A DNA stretch of 18,569 bases from an uncultured Eubacterium sp. (lineage in GTDB: Bacteria > Bacillota > Clostridia > Lachnospirales > CAG-274): assembly GCA_900545305.1 (NCBI GenBank), contig UQYD01000038.1:1-18569 (forward strand), given 5' to 3'. Shown here one piece after another: positions 1 to 7,761 of this stretch. Numbering within the stretch: position 1 is the first letter of the stretch; every line of letters starts with the position of its first letter. A program made the position numbers and the translations under genes. A model generated the notes under the pieces. It did no database searches and had not been told where the DNA came from. It worked only from the letters and a program-made list of their open reading frames with translations.

Positions 1-20
1 TTTTATCCCCCACACGCACA

Positions 21-1019
21 TCAAGGATATTTACAGACACCACAACCAAACCAATATCCGCCATATCCCATTGATGCAAAATCTTCTTTTTTGAGCTTTT
101 CGCCTAACAACAATCTTGGAACAACAAGGTCATATATTGAAGCATTTCTATACATAACACAACTAGGCAAGCCTACAACAGCAACATCGCCTATGTATGA
201 AAGCATAAACATTGCTCCTGGTAATACGGGTGTACCGTATGTTATAAGTTCCCCACCTAATTCTTTAATTGCATCAGGTGTAGTATCGTCTGGGTCAACA
301 GACATACCACCCGTAACGGCAACTAAATTTGCTCCTTTATCTATACACTGCTTTATTGCGTCTACAATATCCTTAGTTTCGTCGCCACTAAATATAACTT
401 CTATAACTTCTGAATTACATTCTTCAGATTTCTTCCTTAATACTGGTTCAAAAGCATCTTTTTTAAGACCTTTTTTAATTTCGTTACCTGTTATTACTAT
501 TCCTGTCTTTGTTTTTTCAAAAGGAACAACTTCTATAATTGGAAAATTTTCAGCTGATATTTTCTTAAACTCGTCCATAGTTTTTTCGTCTATAACTAGA
601 GGAATTACTCTCATACCAGCTAATTTACTACCTTTTTTTACAACTCTATTTCCATGAACTGTACTAAAGCAAATATTATCAAGCATATTTAATTTGAAAA
701 GAGCATCTTTATTTATTCTAAGCATACCGTCAACATCAGTAGTTAACTCTATTTTACCTTCTTTAATTTCAGAATGAGCAATGCCTTTACCTACTGCCGA
801 ATTAAGCATTATTTCTGCTCCATCATTTTCATGTATATAACCCTTTTCTGTATCCCAAACATATATATGGAATTTACCCATTGACTTTAAATGTTCTATA
901 TCTTCTGGTTTTAAAATATGTCCTTTTCTAAAAGGCACAGTTTTCTTATTATCTTTTATTTCTGTCATATCGTGGCATAGCACCATACCAACAGCATCAT
1001 CTACATTTATTTTTTCCAT
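21..1019 (-). CDS. MoeA-like molybdopterin-binding protein of the SDMH system
   Basis: A 332-residue protein with a MoCF-type molybdopterin-binding domain at about residues 170-305. The signature TGGMS lies at 236-240, followed by DPDD and later LPGAM. Full MoeA proteins exceed 400 residues, so this is the shorter MoeA-like type found beside selenium-dependent hydroxylases; it probably binds the pterin during molybdenum insertion or cofactor maturation. It is the last gene of the minus-strand operon seen here, and its ATG overlaps the 3' end of yqeB by 23 bases. The C-terminus is glycine-rich with Cys326 and Cys329 (GCGVCKYP). Homologues as I remember them end in a CxxCxYPxCxFGK-like tail. 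Here a TGA (21-23) stands where the variable residue after YP would be, and the frame continues as CACGG then TAA. The annotated end is therefore the conventional stop, and a longer product is possible. Family call firm; exact role inferred. Confidence 0.85.
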   Translation of the reverse strand: MEKINVDDAVGMVLCHDMTEIKDNKKTVPFRKGHILKPEDIEHLKSMGKFHIYVWDTEKGYIHENDGAEIMLNSAVGKGIAHSEIKEGKIELTTDVDGMLRINKDALFKLNMLDNICFSTVHGNRVVKKGSKLAGMRVIPLVIDEKTMDEFKKISAENFPIIEVVPFEKTKTGIVITGNEIKKGLKKDAFEPVLRKKSEECNSEVIEVIFSGDETKDIVDAIKQCIDKGANLVAVTGGMSVDPDDTTPDAIKELGGELITYGTPVLPGAMFMLSYIGDVAVVGLPSCVMYRNASIYDLVVPRLLLGEKLKKEDFASMGYGGYWFGCGVCKYP

Positions 1020-1800
1020 ATCGTACCACCAATTCTAAAACACTTCCTGCAATACATCTTGCCTTATCTGATATTGAAAAACAGTTTTCCTGTTCACTAA
1101 TTCTAGGGTCAATATCAGCAATTTTAAGACCTTTATTGCAATAGTAACCATTTCTTATTATTCCTCTTAACACTCCGTCAAGGGTTGCATATACTGGAGT
1201 TTCCCCTACATATGCTATAATATCTCCTTTTTTAACAATATCACTAATATCATTAATATTTTTAATAATACCTGTAGCTGGAGAATGTATAACTCTTTCT
1301 TTACCGTAGCCGGCAATAATTCCTGGAATACCTGTATTTTCAATGGCATATCCTTGCTCTATGATAGAGCCAAGTTTATGACCCCTCTTTGTTTCTACAA
1401 CATAGTCTACATCTTTACCTGCACAAAATCCAGGACCTAACGCAATAGTCATATTTGCCATATCTTTTGTTGTACCTAAATTTTTCTTTGCTAAAATACC
1501 GTCTATTAAAATATCAGGCTTAATTTTATCAATCATTTTACATTGAGGGTCTACAATTAATGCAGCCTTATTTTCGCTAAATACCTTTTCAGCTTGTTCA
1601 ACGCTGGATATTTTTTTACAACCTACACCATCGATAAAAACTTCTCCATCAAAAACAGCCTCACAAAAAGCTACTTTTCTTCTTATAGCTGACGGATTTT
1701 CTACTTCTGTAACAATAACTTTATATCCACATTTTACAAGACGGTGTATAGTACCTGTGGCAATATCGCCACCACCTCTTACGACAATTAATTCATTCAT
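997..1800 (-). CDS. yqeB: Selenium-dependent molybdenum hydroxylase maturation protein YqeB
   Basis: A 267-residue protein that I recognise as the YqeB/EF2563 family, a marker of selenium-dependent molybdenum hydroxylase loci. The N-terminus has a Rossmann-like glycine-rich turn (RGGGDIATG, residues 8-16) followed by a beta-strand and ENPSAIRR, as in other members. The C-terminal part (from about residue 165) is beta-rich with HSPATGIIK and ends near KGLKIADIDPR. The family is required for, or strictly associated with, SDMH activity; its biochemical step is not established, and a role in handling selenium or the cofactor is inferred. The gene starts 1 base after the XdhC-like gene ends and its own end overlaps the MoeA-like gene, so the three are translationally coupled. 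Confidence 0.9.
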   Translation of the reverse strand: MNELIVVRGGGDIATGTIHRLVKCGYKVIVTEVENPSAIRRKVAFCEAVFDGEVFIDGVGCKKISSVEQAEKVFSENKAALIVDPQCKMIDKIKPDILIDGILAKKNLGTTKDMANMTIALGPGFCAGKDVDYVVETKRGHKLGSIIEQGYAIENTGIPGIIAGYGKERVIHSPATGIIKNINDISDIVKKGDIIAYVGETPVYATLDGVLRGIIRNGYYCNKGLKIADIDPRISEQENCFSISDKARCIAGSVLELVVRYGKNKCR

Positions 1801-1801
1801 A

Positions 1802-2728
1802 TTATTTTATACCTTCAATCATTACCTTTACGCTACCACCACATGCCATACCAAGTTCTGATGCTTTATTATTTTCAAGGGAATATTCCTTAACAAAAAA
1901 GCCACCACTTTTTGCAATTTCAACAGCCTTATTAATGGCTACATACTCTAAAGTACCACCACCAATAGTTCCAAGAACTTTTCCATTGTCAAATACTAGC
2001 ATTTTACTACCCTCTCCTCTAGGAGCAGAACCAGCTTTTTCAATAACTGTTACCATAGCACAATTATGATTGATTTTATTTAATAAATCTCCGTCGCCTC
2101 TATCTTTTATACCTTTGTTTTGTACCTGTATTATTTCTGCCATAATACTTATAGCAATTTCAGCCGGTGTAACTGCACCTATATCAAGACCTATTGGAGT
2201 ATGAGCAGTATTAATTTTTTCATCTGTAAAGCCATCATTTCTCAATTTATCTTTTACAAAAGCAACTTTCTTTCTACTACCTATCATACCAACGTATTTG
2301 TACTCTTTGCTTAATATAGTTTTTAAAGCCTCGTAATCGTCTTTATGTCCTCTAGTCATAATAACATAATAAACATTTTTACCAAAATCAGATTTTAAAC
2401 TTTCTCCTATATTTCCACATATTATCTGGGCATTAGGAAATCTTTCGCTGTTTGCAAATTCTGCTCTATCGTCGATTATAATTAAATCAAAGCCAAGTAT
2501 TTCTGCCACTTTTGCAAAATCCATAGATACATGGCCAGCACCAGCAACAACTATTTTAGTTTTATCCATCAATTTTTCTATAAAGCATTTTTTACCATTA
2601 TAGTCTGTTATTTGTGGAGATGCTATATTTTCATTTAAAATAAACTTTTCACCATTTTCAATATCTGTTGCTATTAATACTTCGCCTTTTTTATTATATT
2701 CATCTCTTATATCAAAAAAAGTTGTCAT
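1802..2728 (-). CDS. XdhC/CoxI-family molybdenum enzyme maturation factor, domain order swapped
   Basis: A 308-residue protein containing both parts of an XdhC-type factor. Residues about 57-205 form the Rossmann domain (GAGHVS at 63-68, IIDDRAEF near 85-91, MIGSRKK near 148-154, GLDIGAVTPAEIA near 180-192). Residues about 218-305 form the XdhC/CoxI domain (GSAPRGEGSKM from 233, GTIGGGTLE 253-261, GMACGG 293-298). In classical XdhC the CoxI domain comes first; here it is last. XdhC proteins bind molybdenum cofactor and protect, modify and insert it into hydroxylases, and the same role is inferred here for the hydroxylase encoded at 7762-11257. The gene's ATG overlaps the mogA stop by 4 bases (ATGA), indicating translational coupling. 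Confidence 0.88.
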   Translation of the reverse strand: MTTFFDIRDEYNKKGEVLIATDIENGEKFILNENIASPQITDYNGKKCFIEKLMDKTKIVVAGAGHVSMDFAKVAEILGFDLIIIDDRAEFANSERFPNAQIICGNIGESLKSDFGKNVYYVIMTRGHKDDYEALKTILSKEYKYVGMIGSRKKVAFVKDKLRNDGFTDEKINTAHTPIGLDIGAVTPAEIAISIMAEIIQVQNKGIKDRGDGDLLNKINHNCAMVTVIEKAGSAPRGEGSKMLVFDNGKVLGTIGGGTLEYVAINKAVEIAKSGGFFVKEYSLENNKASELGMACGGSVKVMIEGIK

Positions 2729-3216
2729 TTTATATTACCACATTCCTTATCTTTTCCAACTAAAACACCTATACCATGACCAATAGTGTCCATAAATACA
2801 TCTAGGCTCTCTGTAACAGCCTTTAAACTTCCCGGAAGATTAATAATAACACTATTTTTTCTTATTCCACTTACCCCTCTGCTTAGCATTGCTCTTTTTG
2901 TAATAGTAAGGGAGTAACTTCTTATTGCTTCACTTATGCCATTTGCCATTCTGTCACAAACAGCTATGGTTGCTTCTGGAGTAACATCTCTCTTAGAAAA
3001 ACCTGTTCCACCTGTAGTTATAATTAAATTGATATTTTTGTCACATAATTCAATTAATTTACTCTTTATAGTTTCTATATCATCAGGAAGTATAGTATAG
3101 TCTTTCACCGTATATCCATATTGTTTTAATACTTCAATAATTTTCTTGCCTGATAAATCTTCTCTTTCTCCAATACTTCCTTTATCACTTAGTGTTACAA
3201 CTGCTGATGTATACAT
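2725..3216 (-). CDS. mogA: Molybdopterin adenylyltransferase, MogA/MoaB type
   Basis: A 163-residue single-domain MoCF protein of normal MogA/MoaB length. Visible motifs are TLSDKGS (8-14), the substrate-binding TTGGTGFSKRDVTPEAT (67-83) with the conserved aspartate at 77, and NLPGS (126-130). The enzyme activates molybdopterin with ATP to give MPT-AMP, the step before molybdate insertion by MoeA. MogA and MoaB paralogues cannot be separated by eye, so the symbol is the likelier of two. The gene begins inside the 3' end of the MOSC gene (32-base overlap), with a GGTGA-type ribosome-binding site 8 bases before the ATG. Confidence 0.88.
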   Translation of the reverse strand: MYTSAVVTLSDKGSIGEREDLSGKKIIEVLKQYGYTVKDYTILPDDIETIKSKLIELCDKNINLIITTGGTGFSKRDVTPEATIAVCDRMANGISEAIRSYSLTITKRAMLSRGVSGIRKNSVIINLPGSLKAVTESLDVFMDTIGHGIGVLVGKDKECGNIK

Positions 3217-3634
3217 CTATTTCGTCACCTTCTTCTATTATTCCACCATTATTTACAACTGCAAATACACCGTTTGTTGGCATAATACACTCGCCCATTT
3301 TTTTGTAAATTTCACAATGGCTATGACATTCTTTCCCTTTTTGAGTAATTTCAAGGATTACATCATTGCATTTTAACTTATCGCCAATATTTATATCCTT
3401 TAAATTAATACCTTTAACAACCAAATTTTCACCAAAGGCACCGTCTATTACATCAGCTCCCCTTGACTTAAATTCTTCTATTGTTTCGTAACTTAAAAGA
3501 CTCACTTGTCTATGCCATTTACCTGCATGTGCATCACCATTAATGCCAAAGTCTTTTATTAACTCTGCTTTTTTAATACTTTTTTTCTGAGTACCTCTCT
3601 TTTCACTTATACATATTGCCATTATTTTTCCCAT
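3185..3634 (-). CDS. MOSC-domain protein linked to molybdenum cofactor maturation
   Basis: A 149-residue stand-alone MOSC domain. Typical features are GDAHAGKWHRQVSLL (from residue 33), GAFGENL (65-71) and a cysteine cluster C103, C107 and C117, of which C117 in KMGECIMPTNGVF is the likely conserved MOSC cysteine. MOSC proteins bind sulfur-bearing molybdenum cofactor and carry or exchange sulfur. In an SDMH locus this one may act on a sulfurated or selenated form of the cofactor, but that is inference from context. It starts 1 base past the moaA stop and has a perfect AGGAGG site that lies within the final glycine codons of moaA. Confidence 0.85.
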   Translation of the reverse strand: MGKIMAICISEKRGTQKKSIKKAELIKDFGINGDAHAGKWHRQVSLLSYETIEEFKSRGADVIDGAFGENLVVKGINLKDINIGDKLKCNDVILEITQKGKECHSHCEIYKKMGECIMPTNGVFAVVNNGGIIEEGDEIDVYISSCNTK

Positions 3635-3635
3635 A

Positions 3636-4592
3636 TTATCCTCCTATTTGAACCATATTTTTAGCTTCCGAATTTTCATCTATAATTCCAAAATGGTGGC
3701 TTTCTGGTTTTTGGCTAATAATATGCTTAATAGCATTTTTTATTTCGTTATCTGTTGCACCATTATTAATCAATTCTTTTATGTTTATACCTTTGTTATA
3801 GTACAAACACAATTTTATAAAGCCATCAGAAGTCATTCTAATTCTATTGCACTGACTACAAAAGCAATCACTGACAGCTGATATAAAACCTATCATCCCT
3901 TTAAAGCTATTATTTTTGTAGTAGACACATGGGCCATTGCTTTTGTAATCTGTTTTTATAAATTTTCCATATTTTTCTTCTAGTTTCTTAATAACTGCTG
4001 AACCTTGTATATATTTATACTTTCGACCTTCTCCCATAGGCATAAGTTCAATAAATCTAACACTTACTTTATTATTTCTAGCCATTTCTGCTAATTCAAA
4101 TATATTTTCATTAAAATCCTTCATAACTACCGAATTAATTTTAATGTTAAATCCCGACTTTATTGCATATTCTATTGAGGATTTTACATTTTCTACATAA
4201 TCAAATCCAGTTATCCTTTTATAATCCTCTCTATCTAAAGTATCAAGGCTTATATTTATTGATTTTACATTATTTGTTTTAAGTATATTGACGTACTTCT
4301 TAAGGTAAATTCCGTTTGTTGTAAGTGTTACATCTTCAATTTTAGGAATTTTACTAATACTTTCCAATATATATTCAAAATCCTTTCGTAACAAAGGTTC
4401 TCCACCTGTAAGTTTAATCTTACGAATACCAATATCAGCCATTATATTTATAATTCTTATAATTTCATCAGCAGACATTGTATCTAAGTATGCTTTATCG
4501 CAATTACTTCTACAATAAATACAATTCAGATTACATTTATCCGTCAGAGAAACTCTCATATAATCTATATTTCTACCAAAACTATCAATCAT
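3636..4592 (-). CDS. moaA: GTP 3',8-cyclase MoaA
   Basis: A 318-residue radical SAM enzyme of normal MoaA length. The N-terminal [4Fe-4S] motif CNLNCIYC (C20, C24, C27) binds SAM. LTGGEPLLR (61-69) and SINISLDTLD (111-120) are MoaA hallmarks. The second cluster uses C245, C248 and C262 in FCSQCNRIRMTSDGFIKLC, and the chain ends in the essential double glycine (QIGG). MoaA converts GTP to 3',8-cyclo-GTP, which MoaC turns into cyclic pyranopterin monophosphate. No moaC, moaD or moaE lies in this window. This is the first gene of the minus-strand cofactor operon; the ATG is preceded by AAGGTGAT at suitable spacing and by a good sigma-A-type promoter. Confidence 0.95.
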   Translation of the reverse strand: MIDSFGRNIDYMRVSLTDKCNLNCIYCRSNCDKAYLDTMSADEIIRIINIMADIGIRKIKLTGGEPLLRKDFEYILESISKIPKIEDVTLTTNGIYLKKYVNILKTNNVKSINISLDTLDREDYKRITGFDYVENVKSSIEYAIKSGFNIKINSVVMKDFNENIFELAEMARNNKVSVRFIELMPMGEGRKYKYIQGSAVIKKLEEKYGKFIKTDYKSNGPCVYYKNNSFKGMIGFISAVSDCFCSQCNRIRMTSDGFIKLCLYYNKGINIKELINNGATDNEIKNAIKHIISQKPESHHFGIIDENSEAKNMVQIGG

Positions 4593-4607
4593 TTTATCAC
4601 CTTGCTA

Positions 4608-4636
4608 ATTATAAAACAATTTTACTACAAAATCAA
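4608..4636 (-). promoter_or_regulatory. Promoter of the moaA operon
   Basis: On the minus strand, -35 TTGATT (4631-4636) and -10 TATAAT (4608-4613) are separated by exactly 17 bases. The leader to the moaA ATG would be only about 10 bases and contains the ribosome-binding site, leaving no room for a molybdenum-cofactor riboswitch. Confidence 0.65.
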
Positions 4637-4656
4637 CAAGTTGTGCCCTATGTGAC

Positions 4657-4685
4657 TTGAGTTTAAAGAAATACAATGTTATAAT
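4657..4685 (+). promoter_or_regulatory. Promoter of the selD operon
   Basis: -35 TTGAGT (4657-4662), a 17-base spacer and -10 TATAAT (4680-4685) preceded by TGT, an extended -10. Transcription would start near 4692, about 10 bases before the selD ATG. It is divergent from, and does not overlap, the moaA promoter. Confidence 0.7.
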
Positions 4686-4701
4686 ACAAATGGTGATTAT
4701 T

Positions 4702-5736
4702 ATGAGTAAAAAAATATTTTGTAGTGGAGGTTGTTCTGCTAAACTTGGTGCAGGATTATTAAGTAATTTAATAAATAAATTGCCATCTCAGTACGATGAA
4801 AACCTTTTAGTAGGATTTCAAAGCAGTGATGACGCCTCTGTTTATAAGTTAACAGATGATATAGCAATAGTACAGACTTTAGACTTTTTTCCACCAATGG
4901 TAGATGACCCTTATATATTTGGGCAAATTGCAGCTGCAAATGCTTTAAGTGACATATATGCTATGGGTGGAACTGTTAAAACAGCCCTAAATATAGTATG
5001 TTTTCCTGAAAATGATGATATTAATATATTAGGTGAAATATTATCTGGAGGTTTATCTAAGGTTCAAGAAGCTGGTGGGATTTTAACAGGTGGTCACTCC
5101 ATATCAGATAAAGATATAAAATATGGATTAAGTGTAACCGGTACTATACATCCAGACAAAATTTTTAAAAATAACACGCCCCAAAATGGAGATGTGTTAG
5201 TATTAACAAAGCCTTTAGGTGTTGGTATTGTTACAACGGCTGGTAAAGTAGAACAGGCAAGTGAAAGTTCTATAAATAAAGCCATTAAATCAATGACTAC
5301 TCTTAACAAGTATGCATCAGAAATTTTTCAAAAATATGATGTAAGCGCTTGTACAGATGTGACTGGTTTTGGCTTACTAGGTCATTTAAAGGAAATGCTA
5401 AGTGATGCATCAGCTATACTATATTCTGAAAATATACCATATATAAAAGAAGCCTTTGACTATGCAAATGAATTTCTTATTACCGGTGGAGGACAAAAGA
5501 ACAGAAATTTTGTTGGTAACAGTGTAAAATTTAATGATATAGATTTTGCAATGGAGGAAATATTGTTTGACCCTCAGACATCAGGTGGTCTTCTTGGAGC
5601 TGTTAATCCTAAGGATTTGCATAATGTAATAAATGAACTTTCTCAATTATCATTACCTTTCGGTATAATTGGTGAAATTGTAGAAAATTCAGATTATAAA
5701 ATAACTGTAGAAAAAGGAGAAAAGAAATATGATTAA
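4702..5736 (+). CDS. selD: Selenide, water dikinase SelD
   Basis: A 344-residue SelD that makes selenophosphate from selenide and ATP. The catalytic pair is visible as GCSAK (Cys11 and Lys14), so the active site uses cysteine, not selenocysteine. Other hallmarks are DDASVY, QTLDFFPP(M)VDDPY, GQIAAANALSDIYAMGG, TGGHSI, TDVTGFGLLGHL and FDPQTSGG. The frame is open back to a TTG at 4657, but that codon lies in the promoter's -35 box. ATG 4702, with GGTGAT just upstream, is chosen. The next gene, yedF, starts 8 bases before the selD stop. With no selA, selB or selC nearby and SDMH genes on both sides, the product most likely feeds selenium to the molybdenum hydroxylase rather than only to selenoprotein synthesis. 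Confidence 0.95.
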   Translation: MSKKIFCSGGCSAKLGAGLLSNLINKLPSQYDENLLVGFQSSDDASVYKLTDDIAIVQTLDFFPPMVDDPYIFGQIAAANALSDIYAMGGTVKTALNIVCFPENDDINILGEILSGGLSKVQEAGGILTGGHSISDKDIKYGLSVTGTIHPDKIFKNNTPQNGDVLVLTKPLGVGIVTTAGKVEQASESSINKAIKSMTTLNKYASEIFQKYDVSACTDVTGFGLLGHLKEMLSDASAILYSENIPYIKEAFDYANEFLITGGGQKNRNFVGNSVKFNDIDFAMEEILFDPQTSGGLLGAVNPKDLHNVINELSQLSLPFGIIGEIVENSDYKITVEKGEKKYD

Positions 5737-6331
5737 AATTAATGCTATCGGCGATGTATGCCCTATTCCCGTTATAAAAGTAAAAGATGCCATAAAAGAA
5801 TTAAACGGTAAAGGCGTTATTGAAATTACTGTAGATAATGAAATAGCCGTTCAAAATCTTACAAAAATGGCACAGCAAAAAAATATTCAAATACTTGCTG
5901 AAAAGAAATCACAAAAGGAATATGTTGTTACCCTTACTCTTTCAGAGGAAGACAGTACTGATTTAGAATGTAAGCCTATGTATGACAATGTAACTGGTCC
6001 TACAGTAGTTGTATTTTCTTCTAACAGAATGGGCGAAGGTGATGACACTTTAGGTGGTGTTCTTATAAAGAGTTACATTTTTGCCCTTACAAAATCAGAA
6101 AATCTTCCTAATCAAATAATCTGTTATAATGGTGGTGCATTTTTAACTGCTAAGGATTCAGAAGTTCTTGAAGACTTAAAATATCTCGAAAGTCAAGGTG
6201 TTGATATTTGTACTTGTGGTACTTGTATCAATCACTACGGACTTGACCAAACTCCAGCAGTAGGTACAGTTTCTAATATGTATGATATTTCTGAAAAATT
6301 AATAGGAGCAGGCAAAATAATAAAGCCTTGA
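5729..6331 (+). CDS. yedF: Selenium-metabolism sulfurtransferase-like protein YedF
   Basis: A 200-residue two-domain protein. Residues 1-72 are a TusA/SirA-like domain with the CPIP motif (Cys11), which in TusA carries persulfide. Residues about 90-200 are a DsrE-like domain containing a cysteine cluster CTCGTC (C161, C163, C166). This TusA-DsrE fusion is the YedF family found beside selD. By analogy with TusA it is expected to carry reactive selenium or sulfur between the desulfurase and SelD or the cofactor, although this is not proven. It overlaps selD by 8 bases and is followed after 4 bases by the desulfurase gene. Confidence 0.9.
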   Translation: MIKINAIGDVCPIPVIKVKDAIKELNGKGVIEITVDNEIAVQNLTKMAQQKNIQILAEKKSQKEYVVTLTLSEEDSTDLECKPMYDNVTGPTVVVFSSNRMGEGDDTLGGVLIKSYIFALTKSENLPNQIICYNGGAFLTAKDSEVLEDLKYLESQGVDICTCGTCINHYGLDQTPAVGTVSNMYDISEKLIGAGKIIKP

Positions 6332-6335
6332 TAAT

Positions 6336-7472
6336 ATGATATATCTTGATAATTCGGCTACAACACTAATCAAGCCACCACAGGTCGCACAAGCTGTATA
6401 CGATGCTATAAATACAATGGGGAACAGTGGCAGAGGTGCTTACAATAGCTCTATTAGTTCATCAATGGTTTTGTATGAAACCAGAGAATTAATAACTAAA
6501 ATGTTTAACTTGTCTTTCCCCGAACAAGTTGCTTTTACTCTTAATGCAACAGAGGCATTAAACACAGCTATTAACGGACTTATATTACCTAACGACCATA
6601 TTATTACTACGGAATTGGAACATAATTCTGTATTAAGGCCATTGTATAGACTTGAGAAAAAAGGTACAGAACTGACAATTATAAAGGCAAATAATGCAGG
6701 AAATATCGACTATACAGATGTAGAAAATGCTATTAAGGCTAATACAAAAGCTATAGTATGTACCCATTGTTCAAATTTAACTGGAGATGTTATAGATATT
6801 TCTAAAATAGGCGAAATATGTAGGAGACATGATATATTATTTATACTAGATGCTTCCCAAAGTGCTGGTATATTTGATATAGACATGGAAAAACAAAATA
6901 TAGATGTGGTTTGTTTTACAGGTCATAAAAGTTTGTATGGTCCTCAAGGCACAGGTGGAATATGTATCAAAAAAGGTATTAATATTGCCCCTCTTAAAGT
7001 CGGAGGTAGTGGTATTAAAACCTTTGAAAAGACTGCCCCTAATTCAATGCCTGAACATATTGAAGCTGGAACAGTAAATAGTCATTCTATTGCCGGATTA
7101 AAAGCTGGCTTAGAGTTCATACAAGAAACTGGCATATCAAAAATTAGAGAAAAAGAAAATATGCTAGTGAAATTATTTTACGAAAACATAAAAGATATTA
7201 AAAATATTAAAATATATGGTGATTTTTCTGTAAAAGAAAGAGGACCTATAGTTAGCGTAAATTTAGGAAATTATTCATCTTCTAGTGTCAGTGATGAACT
7301 TTTTGAAAGATTTGAAATAGCTACTCGTTCTGGAGGTCATTGTGCTCCCCTTATGCACAAAGCTTTAGGCACTGAAAAACAGGGGGCAGTTCGTTTCAGT
7401 TTTTCATATTTCAATACAGAAGATGAGGTCTTATTTGCTGCTAAAGCCCTAAAAATATTAGGAGAAGAATAA
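6336..7472 (+). CDS. Cysteine desulfurase-like aminotransferase, EF2568 family
   Basis: A 378-residue fold-type I PLP enzyme of aminotransferase class V, closest to the cysteine desulfurase/selenocysteine lyase group. It starts with the family's typical YLDNSATT. The PLP lysine is K198 in FTGHKSLYGPQG, and the catalytic cysteine is C336 in RSGGHCAPLMHK. The EF2568-like subgroup travels with selD and yedF in SDMH loci, so it probably releases selenium or sulfur from cysteine or selenocysteine for the hydroxylase cofactor. The substrate cannot be fixed from sequence. A GGAG sits well upstream inside yedF and no strong site is adjacent to the ATG, so coupling to yedF translation is likely. Confidence 0.88.
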   Translation: MIYLDNSATTLIKPPQVAQAVYDAINTMGNSGRGAYNSSISSSMVLYETRELITKMFNLSFPEQVAFTLNATEALNTAINGLILPNDHIITTELEHNSVLRPLYRLEKKGTELTIIKANNAGNIDYTDVENAIKANTKAIVCTHCSNLTGDVIDISKIGEICRRHDILFILDASQSAGIFDIDMEKQNIDVVCFTGHKSLYGPQGTGGICIKKGINIAPLKVGGSGIKTFEKTAPNSMPEHIEAGTVNSHSIAGLKAGLEFIQETGISKIREKENMLVKLFYENIKDIKNIKIYGDFSVKERGPIVSVNLGNYSSSSVSDELFERFEIATRSGGHCAPLMHKALGTEKQGAVRFSFSYFNTEDEVLFAAKALKILGEE

Positions 7473-7474
7473 AA

Positions 7475-7711
7475 ATGAGAAAAGAAACTCTCAAATGTGT
7501 TATAACCTTTGATTCAACTTCTCAGGCTATGAAAATGGAAAAGATTTCAAAACAAAATAAATTTGAAGGAAGACTTATACCCTTACCTACCATTATTAGT
7601 GCTGGGTGTGGACTTGCTTTCTGTACATTAGTTGAAAACACAGAAAAAGCAGAGCAGTTAATGTCTTCAAATGGTATAGAACATAATAAAATATATCAAC
7701 TACTAATATAA
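7475..7711 (+). CDS. DUF3343 putative Se/S carrier-like small protein
   Basis: A 78-residue protein of the DUF3343 family. Visible features are the N-terminal strand VITFDSTSQAMKMEK and the conserved SAGCGLAFC (Cys45, Cys50). Members co-occur with selD, yedF and SDMH genes and are thought of as possible selenium or sulfur carriers, with the conserved cysteine as the likely attachment point; no enzyme activity is established. It follows the desulfurase gene by 2 bases and is the last gene before the bidirectional terminator. Confidence 0.85.
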   Translation: MRKETLKCVITFDSTSQAMKMEKISKQNKFEGRLIPLPTIISAGCGLAFCTLVENTEKAEQLMSSNGIEHNKIYQLLI

Positions 7712-7750
7712 AAAAGAGGTTTAGGTACGAATATTGCCTAAACCTCTTTT
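7712..7750. terminator. Bidirectional terminator between selD and hydroxylase operons
   Basis: A perfect 14-bp inverted repeat (7712-7725 with 7737-7750) around an 11-base loop, with A-tract and T-tract at its ends, so it forms a rho-independent hairpin on either strand. It starts at the DUF3343 stop and precedes the 3' end of the convergent molybdenum subunit gene. Confidence 0.9.
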
Positions 7751-7761
7751 ACTTTTATTTA

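Noticed and set aside
91..657. Open frame of 188 codons on the plus strand opposite the MoeA-like gene
   Set aside because: It is antisense to a clearly conserved domain, has no ribosome-binding site, and its Ser/Thr/Ile-rich product has no recognisable fold. Similar antisense frames at 10144-10416, 14850-15110 and 16412-16681 were rejected for the same reasons.
4657..4701. Upstream TTG as the selD start, giving 15 extra residues
   Set aside because: The TTG is the -35 box of the selD promoter and the extension spans the -10 box. ATG 4702 has a ribosome-binding site and matches where SelD proteins usually begin.
4593..4701. Molybdenum-cofactor riboswitch upstream of moaA
   Set aside because: The promoter lies almost against the start codon, so the leader is about 10 bases and cannot hold the aptamer; no matching stems were seen.
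4732..4743. Selenocysteine in the SelD active site
   Set aside because: The catalytic codon is TGT (Cys) within GCSAK; there is no in-frame TGA in the gene.
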